From DASVFB01 sp963815965 (GTDB taxonomy: Bacteria; Actinomycetota; Thermoleophilia; Gaiellales; Gaiellaceae): a DNA stretch of 64,000 bases. The notes beneath the pieces are model-generated. The model worked only from the letters and a program-made list of their open reading frames with translations, did no database searches and was not told where the DNA came from. Shown in pieces: positions 7,833 through 17,701 of this stretch. The position numbers were made by a program, and so were the translations under genes. How positions within the stretch are numbered: the first letter of the stretch is position 1; each line of letters opens with the position of its first letter. The stretch is from positions 124,001 to 188,000 of the forward strand of contig CAWFIT010000002.1 of assembly GCA_963815965.1 (NCBI GenBank), written 5' to 3'.

Positions 7833-9374
7833 CTACGAGGACCCCGCCGGAAGCGTGAACACGAACGTGCTGCCTCTGCCGACCTCGCTGTCGACCCAGA
7901 TCCGGCCGCCGTGCAGCTCGACGAACCGCTTCGAAAGCGCGAGCCCGAGCCCGGTCCCCTCGCTTTGTTCGATGCCGGTTTCCGTCTGCTGGAACTCTTC
8001 GAAGATCCGCTCGTGATCCTCGGAAGCGAGGCCGGGACCGGTGTCTGCGACCGAAACCCGCACCTCGCCGTTGACCCTCGCCGCGCTGACGTCGACGGAG
8101 CCGCCGTCGGGAGTGAACTTCACGGCGTTCGAGAGCAGGTTGAAGATCACCTGTCGTATCCGGCGCTCGTCGCCGTCGACGACGTCGACCTCGGGATCGG
8201 TCGCGAGCGTTAGCTGAACGCCGTCTTTCGACGCCCGCTCGCGCAGCATTACGACGCCGCGTTCGAGTGCATCTCGCAACGAGAACGGCGCGAGTTCGAG
8301 CTCGATCTGCCCGGCCTCGACTTTCGAGAGGTCGAGGACGTCGTTGATCAGCGAGAGCAGGTGGTTGCCCGAGGAGAGGATGTCCTCGAGGTACTCCTTC
8401 TGCTTCTCGTTGACCTCGCCGAACATCCCTTCCCGCAGCACCTGAGAGAAGCCGAGGATCGCGTTCAGCGGCGTGCGCAGCTCGTGTGACATGTTGGCCA
8501 GGAATTCCGACTTGTGCCGGCTCGCCGCCTCGAGCTCGCGGTAGAGGCGTTGCAGCTCGTCGTTCATTCGGTTCACGTTCGCGCCGAGCGCGCCGAGCTC
8601 GTCCCCGTTGTCGACGTCGACGTGGCCCGAGAAGTCGCCGGAGGCGATCGCGGCGAGCCGCGTGTCGATCCGTTGGATCGGCCCGATCAGCGACCACGAG
8701 AGGACGAAGCCGAGCAGCAGCGCCAGCACGATGGCACCTGCCGCCACGCCGATGAACAGGTTGCGCGAGCTCGTGTAAGCAGACGCGTTCTGGGCGATAA
8801 CCGCGTCGGTCTTCGCCGTCGTGATGTTCGCGAGCTCGGCCGCGATCGTGTCGAGGTCGGATGCGAGGTGCTCGCTCCTCGAACGGTGCGCTACAAGCCG
8901 CGACTCTGAGTCGCGCGACCTGATCTTGCCCATCACGTTCGACAGCTCCTGTCCCGTGGCACGGATCTTGCGGAGGAAGCGTTCGTCCTCCGCCGGCGGC
9001 ACGAAGCCGAGGATGTCCGCGGACGTCGAGGACGGGATGCGCGCGACGGCGTCCGAGACCGCCGCGTCGATGGCCGGGCCACGGGGTTCGGGGCAGCCCG
9101 CGAGAACCTTGCAGTAGTCGCGGCCGACATTCCCCATGAGCAGCAGGCGAACGTGCCGGGCGTCGCTTCGGAGCGTGCTGTAGGCCGCCGCCCGCTCCTG
9201 GAGGCCTCCGAGAGTCACGACTCTGTCGTTCGACTCCCCTAGCAGACGAAGGCCGAGGACTGCCACGACGACGACGAGCAGGCCGGTGCCGACGAAGGCG
9301 ACGAGCAGCTTCGTGTGGACGCGCGCCGGCAGCCGGCCGACGGCCCGGACCAGGGGATTGTCGTCAGGGGTCAC
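7833..9374 (-). CDS. Membrane-bound hybrid-free sensor histidine kinase (HAMP-HisKA-HATPase)
   Basis: Two-component sensor of 513 residues. TM1 is about residues 20-43 and TM2 about 205-228. The extracytoplasmic region of roughly 160 residues between them is helical, like four-helix-bundle ligand domains, and has two Cys (DYCKVLAGC). HAMP follows (about 228-280), then the HisKA H-box SHELRTPLN and the ATPase domain with N-box NLLSNAVKF, G1 DTGPGL and G2 GTGLGLA. It is a complete kinase. Start is GTG at 9374. Downstream lie a stand-alone receiver and a receiver-cyclase, the probable partners. The stimulus is unknown. Confidence 0.92.
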   Translation of the reverse strand: MTPDDNPLVRAVGRLPARVHTKLLVAFVGTGLLVVVVAVLGLRLLGESNDRVVTLGGLQERAAAYSTLRSDARHVRLLLMGNVGRDYCKVLAGCPEPRGPAIDAAVSDAVARIPSSTSADILGFVPPAEDERFLRKIRATGQELSNVMGKIRSRDSESRLVAHRSRSEHLASDLDTIAAELANITTAKTDAVIAQNASAYTSSRNLFIGVAAGAIVLALLLGFVLSWSLIGPIQRIDTRLAAIASGDFSGHVDVDNGDELGALGANVNRMNDELQRLYRELEAASRHKSEFLANMSHELRTPLNAILGFSQVLREGMFGEVNEKQKEYLEDILSSGNHLLSLINDVLDLSKVEAGQIELELAPFSLRDALERGVVMLRERASKDGVQLTLATDPEVDVVDGDERRIRQVIFNLLSNAVKFTPDGGSVDVSAARVNGEVRVSVADTGPGLASEDHERIFEEFQQTETGIEQSEGTGLGLALSKRFVELHGGRIWVDSEVGRGSTFVFTLPAGSS

Positions 9375-9390
9375 GGCCGTTCGCGCGCGC

Positions 9391-9885
9391 TCAGGTCGTC
9401 AGCTCGGTCGTGCCCCCGACCATGTTTGTGATGACCCACCGGTCGTTCACCCGTGCGACGTCCTGGTCGGCCGCGGTGGTCGCCGCCACCTTGCCCGTCT
9501 TGACGTCGATGAAGTGGCATTCGAAGTGGAGCGTTCCGTGGTCGCCGTTGACCGTGACGCGCATCTTCCAGGCGGGGTGGTCCGAGACCCACTCGGTTGC
9601 GTGCTGGAAGGCCTTCGACGTCGTCCAGAAGTCCTTGATCTGCTGCTTTCCCGCGGCCGTCTGACCCGGCTTGTACGTGAAGGTCGCGTTCGGCGCCCAG
9701 ATACTCATCATCTCGCCAATGTCCTTCTTGGAGATCGACTCGTGGAACGTCTTCTCGATCTTGCTGATCGCGTACATGTCCGCCTCGCGCTCCGCCTGTG
9801 CGTTCGAGCTCGAGCTCGAGCTGCCGCATGCCGCAAGCATCAGGACAACCGCGCCCAGTGCCGCACCAGTCAAAAGCCTCCGCAT
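9391..9885 (-). CDS. Lipoprotein with SnoaL/NTF2-like domain
   Basis: Secreted lipid-anchored protein of about 164 residues. From the ATG at 9885 the N-terminus is a lipoprotein signal (MRRLLTGAALGAVV, lipobox LAAC), then a serine-rich linker. The remainder resembles the SnoaL-like/NTF2 cone fold: an ADMYAISKIEKTFHES helix, DIGEMMSIWAPNATF, and WVITNMV near the end. Such domains bind small ligands or have ketosteroid isomerase-like chemistry; no catalytic claim is made. A GAGGG ribosome site precedes this start, which favours it over an upstream in-frame ATG at 9924. It lies upstream of the kinase gene and might be a ligand-binding partner, which is inference. Confidence 0.75.
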   Translation of the reverse strand: MRRLLTGAALGAVVLMLAACGSSSSSSNAQAEREADMYAISKIEKTFHESISKKDIGEMMSIWAPNATFTYKPGQTAAGKQQIKDFWTTSKAFQHATEWVSDHPAWKMRVTVNGDHGTLHFECHFIDVKTGKVAATTAADQDVARVNDRWVITNMVGGTTELTT

Positions 9886-10056
9886 CGCTCCGACCCTCCT
9901 CTTGGTTTGGGGCGCCTCTCCCAAGCCGACACTGCTTCCGCGCCGACGCCCGGTCCAGCTAAAGACAATTCAGTACGTTAAGTGGTGCGCGCGCAAGTTC
10001 CAAGGGGGGCAGCCGCCCAATTCTCGGCGTGCTGGCACGGCATTCGACCGCCCCGG

Positions 10057-10443
10057 CTAGTCCCTTCGGCAGTAGCGACGCACCTGGTCGGGGAACTCGG
10101 ACACGCTGATCGGCTTCTCGAGGAAGCCGGCGAACCCGGCCGCGAGGAACCAGTCGCCGCCTTCCTCGAGCGTTGTGGCGCTCAGCGCGACGACGGGAAT
10201 CCGGTCCGTGCGCACGTCCTCCGCGAGCGCCCGCGCTGCGTCCCTCCCATCCATGTCCGGCAGCCCGAGGTCCATGAGGATCACATCGGGCGCGTATTCC
10301 GTCGCGAGCGCAATCCCTTCGCCGGCGGTGGCGGCCTCGAGCGTCCGGAACCCTCCCGCACGCAACACATCGCGATGGAGCTTCAGGTTCTTCTCGTTGT
10401 CGTCGACGATCAGGACGAGCGGCGGCTCTGGAGGTGACGACAT
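10057..10443 (-). CDS. Single-domain response regulator
   Basis: Second stand-alone receiver, about 128 residues, close in sequence to the one at 7450-7830 (both share the DN-x-KN-x-KL opening and a YRTLEAAT/FRTLEAAT segment). Phosphoacceptor Asp is in VILMDLGLPDMDG, Thr in VVALSATT (Ser-Ala-Thr) and Lys in FLEKPIS. It probably arose by duplication. The start can be ATG 10443 or GTG 10446. It is divergent from the NarL-type regulator beginning at 10464, with only about 20 bp between starts, so the two genes must share or overlap their promoters. Confidence 0.88.
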   Translation of the reverse strand: MSSPPEPPLVLIVDDNEKNLKLHRDVLRAGGFRTLEAATAGEGIALATEYAPDVILMDLGLPDMDGRDAARALAEDVRTDRIPVVALSATTLEEGGDWFLAAGFAGFLEKPISVSEFPDQVRRYCRRD

Positions 10444-10451
10444 CACCGCCG

Positions 10452-10457
10452 TATCCT
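10452..10457 (+). promoter_or_regulatory. TATCCT -10 box, leaderless start of NarL-type regulator
   Basis: TATCCT ends 6 nt before the ATG at 10464, the geometry of a leaderless actinobacterial promoter. No Shine-Dalgarno sequence is present. The same bases lie upstream of the divergent receiver gene. Confidence 0.45.
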
Positions 10458-10463
10458 CTTCGC

Positions 10464-11129
10464 ATGCCGATCCGGCTCGTGGTCGCCGACGACCACTATC
10501 TCGTCCGCGAAGGAGTCAAGCGCCTCCTCGAGACGCATGCGGACCTCGAGGTTGCAGCCGTGTGCGGCGATCTCGATTCTTTGCTCGCGGCGGTCGAGGC
10601 GGAGCAGCCCGACGTCGTCGTCACCGACATCCGCATGCCCCCGGGCTCGACCGACGAGGGAATCCAGGCCGCCAGGCGACTGCGCGAGACGAATCCGGGG
10701 GTTGGAGTCGTGGTGCTGAGCCAGTACGCCGTCCCGAGCTACGTCCTTGCGCTGCTGGAAGGCGGGAGCGCAGGGCGCGCGTACCTCCTGAAGGAGCGCG
10801 TGGACGATCTCGAGCAGCTCGTCGCCGCGATCCATGCCGTCGCAAACAGCGGCTCGGTGATCGACCCCAAGGTCGTCGAAGCGCTCGTGGCCGAGAACGC
10901 CCGCGGCGACGAGTCCCCCCTGAACGACCTGACGCCGCGTGAGCGCGACGTGCTGCGCGAGATGGCCGAGGGGAAGAACAACGCCGCGATCGCGGAGTCG
11001 CTCGTCCTGACCGAGAGATCGGTCGAGAAGGTGATTCATTCGATCTTCGTCAAGCTTGGTCTGGCCTGGGAGACGACTGTTCACAAGCGCGTCAAGGCCG
11101 TCGTCGTCTACCTCGCGGAGAGCGGTTAG
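10464..11129 (+). CDS. NarL/LuxR-family response regulator
   Basis: DNA-binding response regulator of about 221 residues. The receiver (VVADDHYLVREG, DVVVTDIRMPPG, VVLSQYA, YLLKERV) is followed by a C-terminal LuxR-type helix-turn-helix (LTPRERDVLREMAEGKNNAAIA; then RSVEKVIHSIFVKL). The receiver phosphate site carries VTDIRMPPGS, so the loop differs slightly from the usual DIRMPGxDG. Its stop is 2 bp from the stop of a convergently transcribed NarL-type histidine kinase gene (11132-11773), its probable partner. Start is chosen at ATG 10464 because of the leaderless promoter and the standard beginning PIRLVVADDH. Confidence 0.92.
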   Translation: MPIRLVVADDHYLVREGVKRLLETHADLEVAAVCGDLDSLLAAVEAEQPDVVVTDIRMPPGSTDEGIQAARRLRETNPGVGVVVLSQYAVPSYVLALLEGGSAGRAYLLKERVDDLEQLVAAIHAVANSGSVIDPKVVEALVAENARGDESPLNDLTPRERDVLREMAEGKNNAAIAESLVLTERSVEKVIHSIFVKLGLAWETTVHKRVKAVVVYLAESG

Positions 11130-11131
11130 CC

Positions 11132-11773
11132 TCATAGCGGGAGCGAGCCGGAGGCGCGCGTGCCGCCGCCGGGCTCGGCCGCGATCGCCAGCTCGCCGCC
11201 GAGCGCTTCGATGCGATCTCTCAGCCGGTCAAGATCGTTCAGGTCGCCGTCGCCGACGATGTCGAACGCAAGAGATCCGCCGTGCTCGCGGACGGCGATC
11301 GCTGCGCGATCGACCCGTTCCAGGGCGTGGAGCCAGCACAGGTACACCGTGAACGCAACCTCCGGCGCGCAGCCGCCGTCCAGTGCAACCTCGACGGGAC
11401 CTCGGACGCCACTGCTCACGGCTGCTGCCCGTAGCACCGCGGCGAGGCCGCCTGACTCGAGCATCGGTGGATGGATGCGCTGAGCGAGCGCCGCCGTTTC
11501 TGCAATCGCCTGTCGCACGTCACGCGCCATCTCCTCGAGGAGCTCCTTCGCCGCAGGCGGATCCGACTCGACCGCCTGCGTCACGAGCTGCAGGCTGACT
11601 GCGAGCGCGACCAGGTCCTGCTGGACGCCCTCGTGGAGCGCGCGCTCGAAGCTGCGGCGGTCGGCATCGGCAGCGAGGACGAGCCGCCGGCGTGCTGCCT
11701 GCAGCTCTTCGTCGTTTCGAGCCTCCAGAGTGATCAACCTCCCGGTCGCGTGCCCTCGCAAGTTGTCCGTCAT
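11132..11773 (-). CDS. Soluble NarL-type histidine kinase, degenerate ATPase domain
   Basis: Cytoplasmic sensor kinase of about 213 residues without membrane segments or a clear sensor domain. The HisKA_3 dimerisation/phosphoacceptor segment contains RALHEGVQQDLVAL, with the His in the expected place, followed by QRIHPPMLESGGL. The ATPase part keeps a G2-like GGELAIAAEPGGGTRASG, but the N-box Asn is missing (TVYLCWLHALERV) and G1 is reduced to VGDGD. ATP binding may therefore be weak or lost. It ends 2 bp from the stop of the NarL regulator gene on the other strand, a tail-to-tail pair. Start is taken at ATG 11773; an extended upstream frame would overlap the transporter promoter region. Confidence 0.75.
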   Translation of the reverse strand: MTDNLRGHATGRLITLEARNDEELQAARRRLVLAADADRRSFERALHEGVQQDLVALAVSLQLVTQAVESDPPAAKELLEEMARDVRQAIAETAALAQRIHPPMLESGGLAAVLRAAAVSSGVRGPVEVALDGGCAPEVAFTVYLCWLHALERVDRAAIAVREHGGSLAFDIVGDGDLNDLDRLRDRIEALGGELAIAAEPGGGTRASGSLPL

Positions 11774-11846
11774 TGAAGGACCGGCGTCAAGGCGCGCGTG
11801 ACCGATGTCGGCGACGGTAGCCTGCCGCGCAGCGATAGTCCGGGCC

Positions 11847-12740
11847 GTGAAGAGGAAGACGTCGCCGCCCGCGTTGGGGGCCTTGGTGCTCGTCACCGCG
11901 ATCTGGGGCATCACGTTCGTCCAGATCAAGGACGCACTCGCGCTCTATCCGCTGTTCGCCTTTCTCGCGGTGCGCTTCGCAATCGCGGTCGCGGTGCTTG
12001 CCGTTCCGGCCGGGCGCAGACTCCCGTCGCTTGGTAAGCAGGGTGGCGCGGCGGGTGCCGGACTCGGACTTCTGCTCGCGGCCGGTTACGCCCTGCAGAC
12101 GGCCGGGCTCGACCGCACGACGGTTTCGGCGGCCGGCTTCGTAACCGGGATGTACGTGATCTTGACGCCGGTCTTTGGTCTCGCGCTCTTCCGCATCAGA
12201 CCGGACCGCGCGGTGTGGCTCGGCGTGGCGCTCGCCGTGATTGGACTGGCGATGCTGAGCGGCGTGGCGGCCGGCTCGGTCACCGGCGATCTACTGGTCC
12301 TCTGCGCCGCCGCGCTGTACGCGCTGCAGATCGCCCTGATGGAGCGGTTCGCGCCGCGCTTCGATCCGCTCGCGTTCACGACGGCGGAGATGATCGCCGC
12401 GTTCGTCGGATTCTCAGTGATCGCCGTCGCTGCCGGGCAGGTCGAGCTGCCGCGCGGTTGGACGGTCTGGGGCGCGCTCATCGTCACGGGCGTCTTCGCG
12501 AGCGCGTTCGGCTATCTCGTCCAGGCGTGGGCGCAGCAGCGGACGAGTGCGGCGCGCACCGCCCTCGTCTTCGCGCTCGAGCCGGTGTTCGCGGGCATCT
12601 TCGGTTTCGCGCTTGCGGGCGATCGCCTCGGCGCGGTCGGCTGGATCGGCGGCGCTGTGATCCTGTGCGGCATCGCGGTCGCCGAGCCCGCAGCGGCGGG
12701 AACGCTCGCGCGCCTCGTCCGCGTGCGGAGAAGCGCCTGA
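11847..12740 (+). CDS. EamA-family (DMT) transporter
   Basis: Drug/metabolite transporter with about ten membrane helices in two EamA repeats (first about residues 8-135, second about 145-285). Characteristic features are the opening AIWGITFVQIKDAL, the middle TAGLDRTTVSAAGFVTGMYV and the second-repeat ALVFALEPVFAGIFG. The substrate cannot be predicted. Start is taken as GTG 11847 just before TM1; an ATG at 11805 would add 14 residues. The stop codon overlaps the start region of a second EamA gene, so the two probably form a tandem transporter pair. Confidence 0.88.
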   Translation: MKRKTSPPALGALVLVTAIWGITFVQIKDALALYPLFAFLAVRFAIAVAVLAVPAGRRLPSLGKQGGAAGAGLGLLLAAGYALQTAGLDRTTVSAAGFVTGMYVILTPVFGLALFRIRPDRAVWLGVALAVIGLAMLSGVAAGSVTGDLLVLCAAALYALQIALMERFAPRFDPLAFTTAEMIAAFVGFSVIAVAAGQVELPRGWTVWGALIVTGVFASAFGYLVQAWAQQRTSAARTALVFALEPVFAGIFGFALAGDRLGAVGWIGGAVILCGIAVAEPAAAGTLARLVRVRRSA

Positions 12741-13573
12741 CCGCCGTCGCCCTCGCGCTCACGTCCGCCGCGCTCTTCGGCGGGATGACCGTCGCCGTGC
12801 GCCTCGGCTTCGCCCGGGAGGGCGATGCGGGGCTCGCTACGCTCGCAACGGTCACCGTCGCCCTCGCCGTCGCGGTGGTCGCCGCGCTCGTCGCCGGCCC
12901 GCACGACGTCGTCGATGCCTGGCCGTATCTGCTCGCCGGACTGCTCGCACCGGGCGCCTCGCAGCTGCTGTTCACGTTCGCCATCCGCAGCGTCGGAGCA
13001 TCGAGGACGTCGGTCGTCGTCGGCGCGGCGCCGCTCGTCGCGGTGACGATCGCGTTCATCGTCCTCGGCGAGCCCGTGTCGGCGCCGCTCGTGGTCGGCG
13101 CGCTTGCGATCGTCGCAGGAGGCGTCGCGCTGATCGCCGAGCGGCGGCCGGAGCATCTTCGTGCCGGAGGGCTCGCGCTCGCGGCCATGTGCACGGTGCT
13201 CTTTGCGGCGCGGGACAACCTTGTCCGGCACATCGCCGGGACGAGCCTGGTCCCGCCGACGGTCGCGGCCGCCGCGACGCTGTTGACCGGAACCGTCGTC
13301 GCGGGGCTGTACGCCCGCCGAGCGCCCGGTCACCGCGCGCTCGGAATCTTCGCGCCTGCGGGCATCTGCTTCGGACTCTCGTACGTCTGCCTGTTCGAGG
13401 CGTACTACCGTGGTCGTGTGTCCGTCGTGTCGCCGCTCGTCGCGACCGAGACGCTGTGGGGCGTCGGCCTCTCGGCGCTGCTGCTGCGGCGCAGCGAGCT
13501 CGTCGGACTGCGGCTCGCGGCCGGAGCCGTGCTGATCGTCGTCGGCGGCGTGCTGATCGGGATCTACCGCTGA
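12737..13573 (+). CDS. Second EamA-family (DMT) transporter, apparent CTG start
   Basis: About 278 residues with nine to ten membrane helices and two EamA repeats (LTAVALALTSAALFGGMTVAV at the N-terminus; VSVVSPLVATETLWGVGLS near the end). No ATG, GTG or TTG lies where TM1 should begin. The first ATG (12785) would remove half of TM1. CTG at 12737 overlaps the TGA of the upstream transporter gene, like an ATGA junction, and is the best candidate. An undetected indel near the junction is an alternative. Sequence is divergent from the first copy. Substrate unknown. Confidence 0.75.
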   Translation: MTAVALALTSAALFGGMTVAVRLGFAREGDAGLATLATVTVALAVAVVAALVAGPHDVVDAWPYLLAGLLAPGASQLLFTFAIRSVGASRTSVVVGAAPLVAVTIAFIVLGEPVSAPLVVGALAIVAGGVALIAERRPEHLRAGGLALAAMCTVLFAARDNLVRHIAGTSLVPPTVAAAATLLTGTVVAGLYARRAPGHRALGIFAPAGICFGLSYVCLFEAYYRGRVSVVSPLVATETLWGVGLSALLLRRSELVGLRLAAGAVLIVVGGVLIGIYR

Positions 13574-13574
13574 C

Positions 13575-13853
13575 GTGGGCAAGCGACGGCGATACGTCTG
13601 GATGCTCGCGTCCGTCGTGATCGCGCTGTTCGTGGCCGGGGCGGTGTGGCGGGCGTTCAACCCCACCGCGTCCGAGAACCCGAACGACGACACACAGATC
13701 ACGTCGCGGCAGGACGGCTACTACCTTTGCCTCAACAGGCGTCCGATGAGCGCCGCGCAGATGTACCGCCTGATCAAGCGCAAGCTCCCGAACGACGACC
13801 TGACAGCGGCGATACGGGGCTGCCAGGAGGCGCAGAGGCCCTCAGGTGACTAG
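13575..13853 (+). CDS. Small single-pass membrane protein
   Basis: 92 residues from GTG 13575, directly after the transporter stop. A basic N-terminus (GKRRRYVW) precedes one membrane helix at about residues 8-25 (MLASVVIALFVAGAVW). A soluble part of about 65 residues follows with two Cys (YYLCLN and RGCQEA), so a disulfide outside the cell is possible. I do not recognise the family. It ends on the same CTAG as the convergent gene at 13850-14167. Confidence 0.55.
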   Translation: MGKRRRYVWMLASVVIALFVAGAVWRAFNPTASENPNDDTQITSRQDGYYLCLNRRPMSAAQMYRLIKRKLPNDDLTAAIRGCQEAQRPSGD

Positions 13854-14167
13854 CGCCGAGCCGTCCAGAGCACGTTGACGAACACGATCGCGATGCAGAC
13901 GGCGATGATGCCCGCGAGTCCCGCGATGCCGCCTGCAATGGCCATCAGCGGGATCGCGATTCCGAGCGAGCCAAGTGCAAGCGGGATCATCGGAGCGTTG
14001 TGCGCCGTGCTCGGCCGCCGCTGGCGAGCGAGCTCCTGCGCCCGCCGTTCGATCTCCTGCTCCACACGGTCCGCAAACTGATCGACCAGCTGCGGCTCGA
14101 GCTCCTTTCCGACCTCCTGGTGCGCGGCCAGCGTGGCCTCAGCCTCGTGGCGCAGTTCCTCGCTCAC
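13850..14167 (-). CDS. Small membrane protein with N-terminal helical domain
   Basis: 105 residues from GTG 14167. The first 55 residues are charged and helical (HEAEATLAAHQEVGKELEP; FADRVEQEIERRAQ), followed by two hydrophobic helices at about 58-80 and 82-102. This resembles short actinobacterial envelope or stress proteins, but I do not recognise a named family. It is divergent from dnaK, sharing the 71-bp intergenic region, and its stop overlaps that of the convergent small protein by four bases (CTAG). Confidence 0.55.
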   Translation of the reverse strand: MSEELRHEAEATLAAHQEVGKELEPQLVDQFADRVEQEIERRAQELARQRRPSTAHNAPMIPLALGSLGIAIPLMAIAGGIAGLAGIIAVCIAIVFVNVLWTARR

Positions 14168-14194
14168 ACGTCAAGCATACGCCCAGGGAGGATC

Positions 14195-14203
14195 TGCTAT
14201 ACA
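14195..14203 (+). promoter_or_regulatory. Extended -10 (TGCTATACA) of the dnaK operon
   Basis: TGCTATACA matches a TG-extended -10 box. The start would fall near 14210, giving a leader of about 30 nt that contains a strong AAAGGAGG ribosome site at 14221-14228, 10 nt before the dnaK ATG. No good HspR inverted repeat is visible; only loose CTTAGA/CTCAAAG half sites lie in the leader. Confidence 0.4.
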
Positions 14204-14238
14204 GAGGCTTAGATTTTCTCAAAGGAGGCTAGAAACAG

Positions 14239-16154
<1,916 letters not shown>

Positions 16155-16158
<4 letters not shown>

Positions 16159-16652
16159 CCGACGAGCCTCAGACCACCGAGGAAGAAACCGAGGAAGAGG
16201 TCGAGCAGCCGAATCCGCTCGCCGAGGTGACGCGGGAACGCGACGAGTACCTCGACGCGCTCCAGCGACTCAAGGCGGAGTTCGACAACTACCGCAAGCG
16301 GGCCGCGCGCGACCAGGAGCAGCTGGTCGCGCGCGCCCATGAGCGGCTCGCCAAGGAGCTGCTGCCCGTGCTCGACGACCTCGAGCGCGCGCTCGCCGCG
16401 GCCGAGGAGCACGAGGAGGCACAGCTCGAGGAGGGCGTGCGCCTCGTCCACCGCTCGCTCGTCGAGGCATTGGAGAAGGAAGGCGTCGCCGAGATCGAGA
16501 CGGAGGGCCGGTTCGATCCGCACGTCCACGAGGCGCTGCTCTCGCAGCCGGACGACGAGAAGGAATCGGGCGCGATCCTCGACGTGCTGCAGAAGGGCTA
16601 CCGGATCGGCGACAAGGTGCTGCGTCCAGCGCGGGTGATCGTCGTCGAATGA
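16155..16652 (+). CDS. grpE: Nucleotide exchange factor GrpE
   Basis: Releases ADP from DnaK. 165 residues from GTG 16155, whose bases overlap the dnaK stop (GTGA). An acidic disordered N-terminus precedes the long dimerising coiled coil (about 25-90, DALQRLKAEFDNYRKRA) and a C-terminal beta domain with the family motif GYRIGDKVLRPARVIV. Coupled on both sides: its stop overlaps the dnaJ ATG. Confidence 0.97.
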
Positions 16653-17701
16653 GCACTCTCTACGAGACCCTCGGCGTCTCCAAGACCGCGACGCAGGACG
16701 AGATCAAGAAGGCGTACCGCAAGCTCGCGCGCCAGCATCACCCGGACCGCAACCCTGGCGACGAATCGGCGGAGGCGAAGTTCAAGGAAGTGCAAACCGC
16801 GTACGACGTGCTTTCCGATCCCGAGAAGCGGAAGCAGTACGACGCGGTCGGCAACGGTCGTGCGCACGGCGCCGGTCCCGGCGGCGTGCCGTTCGACTTC
16901 AACCTGCAGGACTTCGATCTCGGCGACATGTTCGGTGGCATCTTCAACCGCGGACAGCGCGGGGGTGCGCGCCGTCAACAGCCGCAGCGCGGCGCCGACA
17001 TCGAGGCGGTGGTCAACCTCCCCTTCGAGGACTCGCTCAAGGGCGTGCAGACGCAGATCCCGGTCGAGGTCGAGACCGCATGCCGCGAATGCGGCGGCAG
17101 CGGCGCCCAGCCGGGAACCGCGCCGATCATCTGCCCGGAATGCAACGGTCGTGGCGTCCTGTCCGAGTCGCAGGGCCTCTTCTCGCTCTCGCAGCCGTGC
17201 CCGCGCTGCCGCGGCAACGGCACCGTGATCGAGCAGCCCTGCCCGCGCTGCCGGGGCACCGGCCGCGAGCGGCGCACGAAGCGCTACTCGGTGAAGATTC
17301 CCGCCGGCGTCAAGGACGGCACGCGCATTCGCCTCAAGGGCAAGGGCGAGGCCGGGGTGAACGGCGGCCCGCCGGGCGACCTGCACGTCGTCACGCGCGT
17401 CGCGCCGTCGCCGGTCTACCAGCGCCGCGGCGAGGCTGATCTTGTCGTCGACGTGCCCGTGAGCTTCCCGACCGCGGCACTGGGCGGCAGCGTCGAGGCG
17501 CCGACGCCCGAGGGTCCCGTCTCGCTGAAGATTCCCGCCGGCTCCGAGGACGGCAAGCTGCTGCGCATCAAGGGCCGCGGCGCGCCGAAGCTGAAGGGCA
17601 GCGGCAAGGGCGACGTGCTCGCGCGCGTGCGCATCCAGGTGCCGAAGAAGGTGAACAAGCGCGGCCGCGAGCTGCTCGAGGAATTTCAGAAGGTGACCTG
17701 A
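16649..17701 (+). CDS. dnaJ: Co-chaperone DnaJ
   Basis: Stimulates DnaK ATPase and delivers clients. The J domain (residues 1-70) has HPD in ARQHHPDRN. A Phe/Gly-rich linker, then four CxxCxGxG zinc repeats (CRECGGSG, CPECNGRG, CPRCRGNG, CPRCRGTG) at about 143-208, and the C-terminal substrate domains follow. Length of 350 aa fits the actinobacterial DnaJ2 size. ATG overlaps the grpE stop, and the stop shares bases with the hspR ATG (TGATG). Confidence 0.97.
   Translation: MSTLYETLGVSKTATQDEIKKAYRKLARQHHPDRNPGDESAEAKFKEVQTAYDVLSDPEKRKQYDAVGNGRAHGAGPGGVPFDFNLQDFDLGDMFGGIFNRGQRGGARRQQPQRGADIEAVVNLPFEDSLKGVQTQIPVEVETACRECGGSGAQPGTAPIICPECNGRGVLSESQGLFSLSQPCPRCRGNGTVIEQPCPRCRGTGRERRTKRYSVKIPAGVKDGTRIRLKGKGEAGVNGGPPGDLHVVTRVAPSPVYQRRGEADLVVDVPVSFPTAALGGSVEAPTPEGPVSLKIPAGSEDGKLLRIKGRGAPKLKGSGKGDVLARVRIQVPKKVNKRGRELLEEFQKVT

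Noticed and set aside
7831..8697. Upstream extension of the single-domain receiver over the kinase gene
   Set aside because: Extension is Arg-rich shadow of the kinase; the receiver fold begins at the ATG 7830.
9925..10056. Region before the lipoprotein gene tested as another structured element
   Set aside because: It lacks the GGTAGACC box and hairpins 2 and 3; only general GC-rich pairing is seen.
14168..14238. HspR (HAIR-type) inverted repeat before dnaK
   Set aside because: Only loose CTTAGA and CTCAAAG half sites with wrong spacing; not enough to call an operator.
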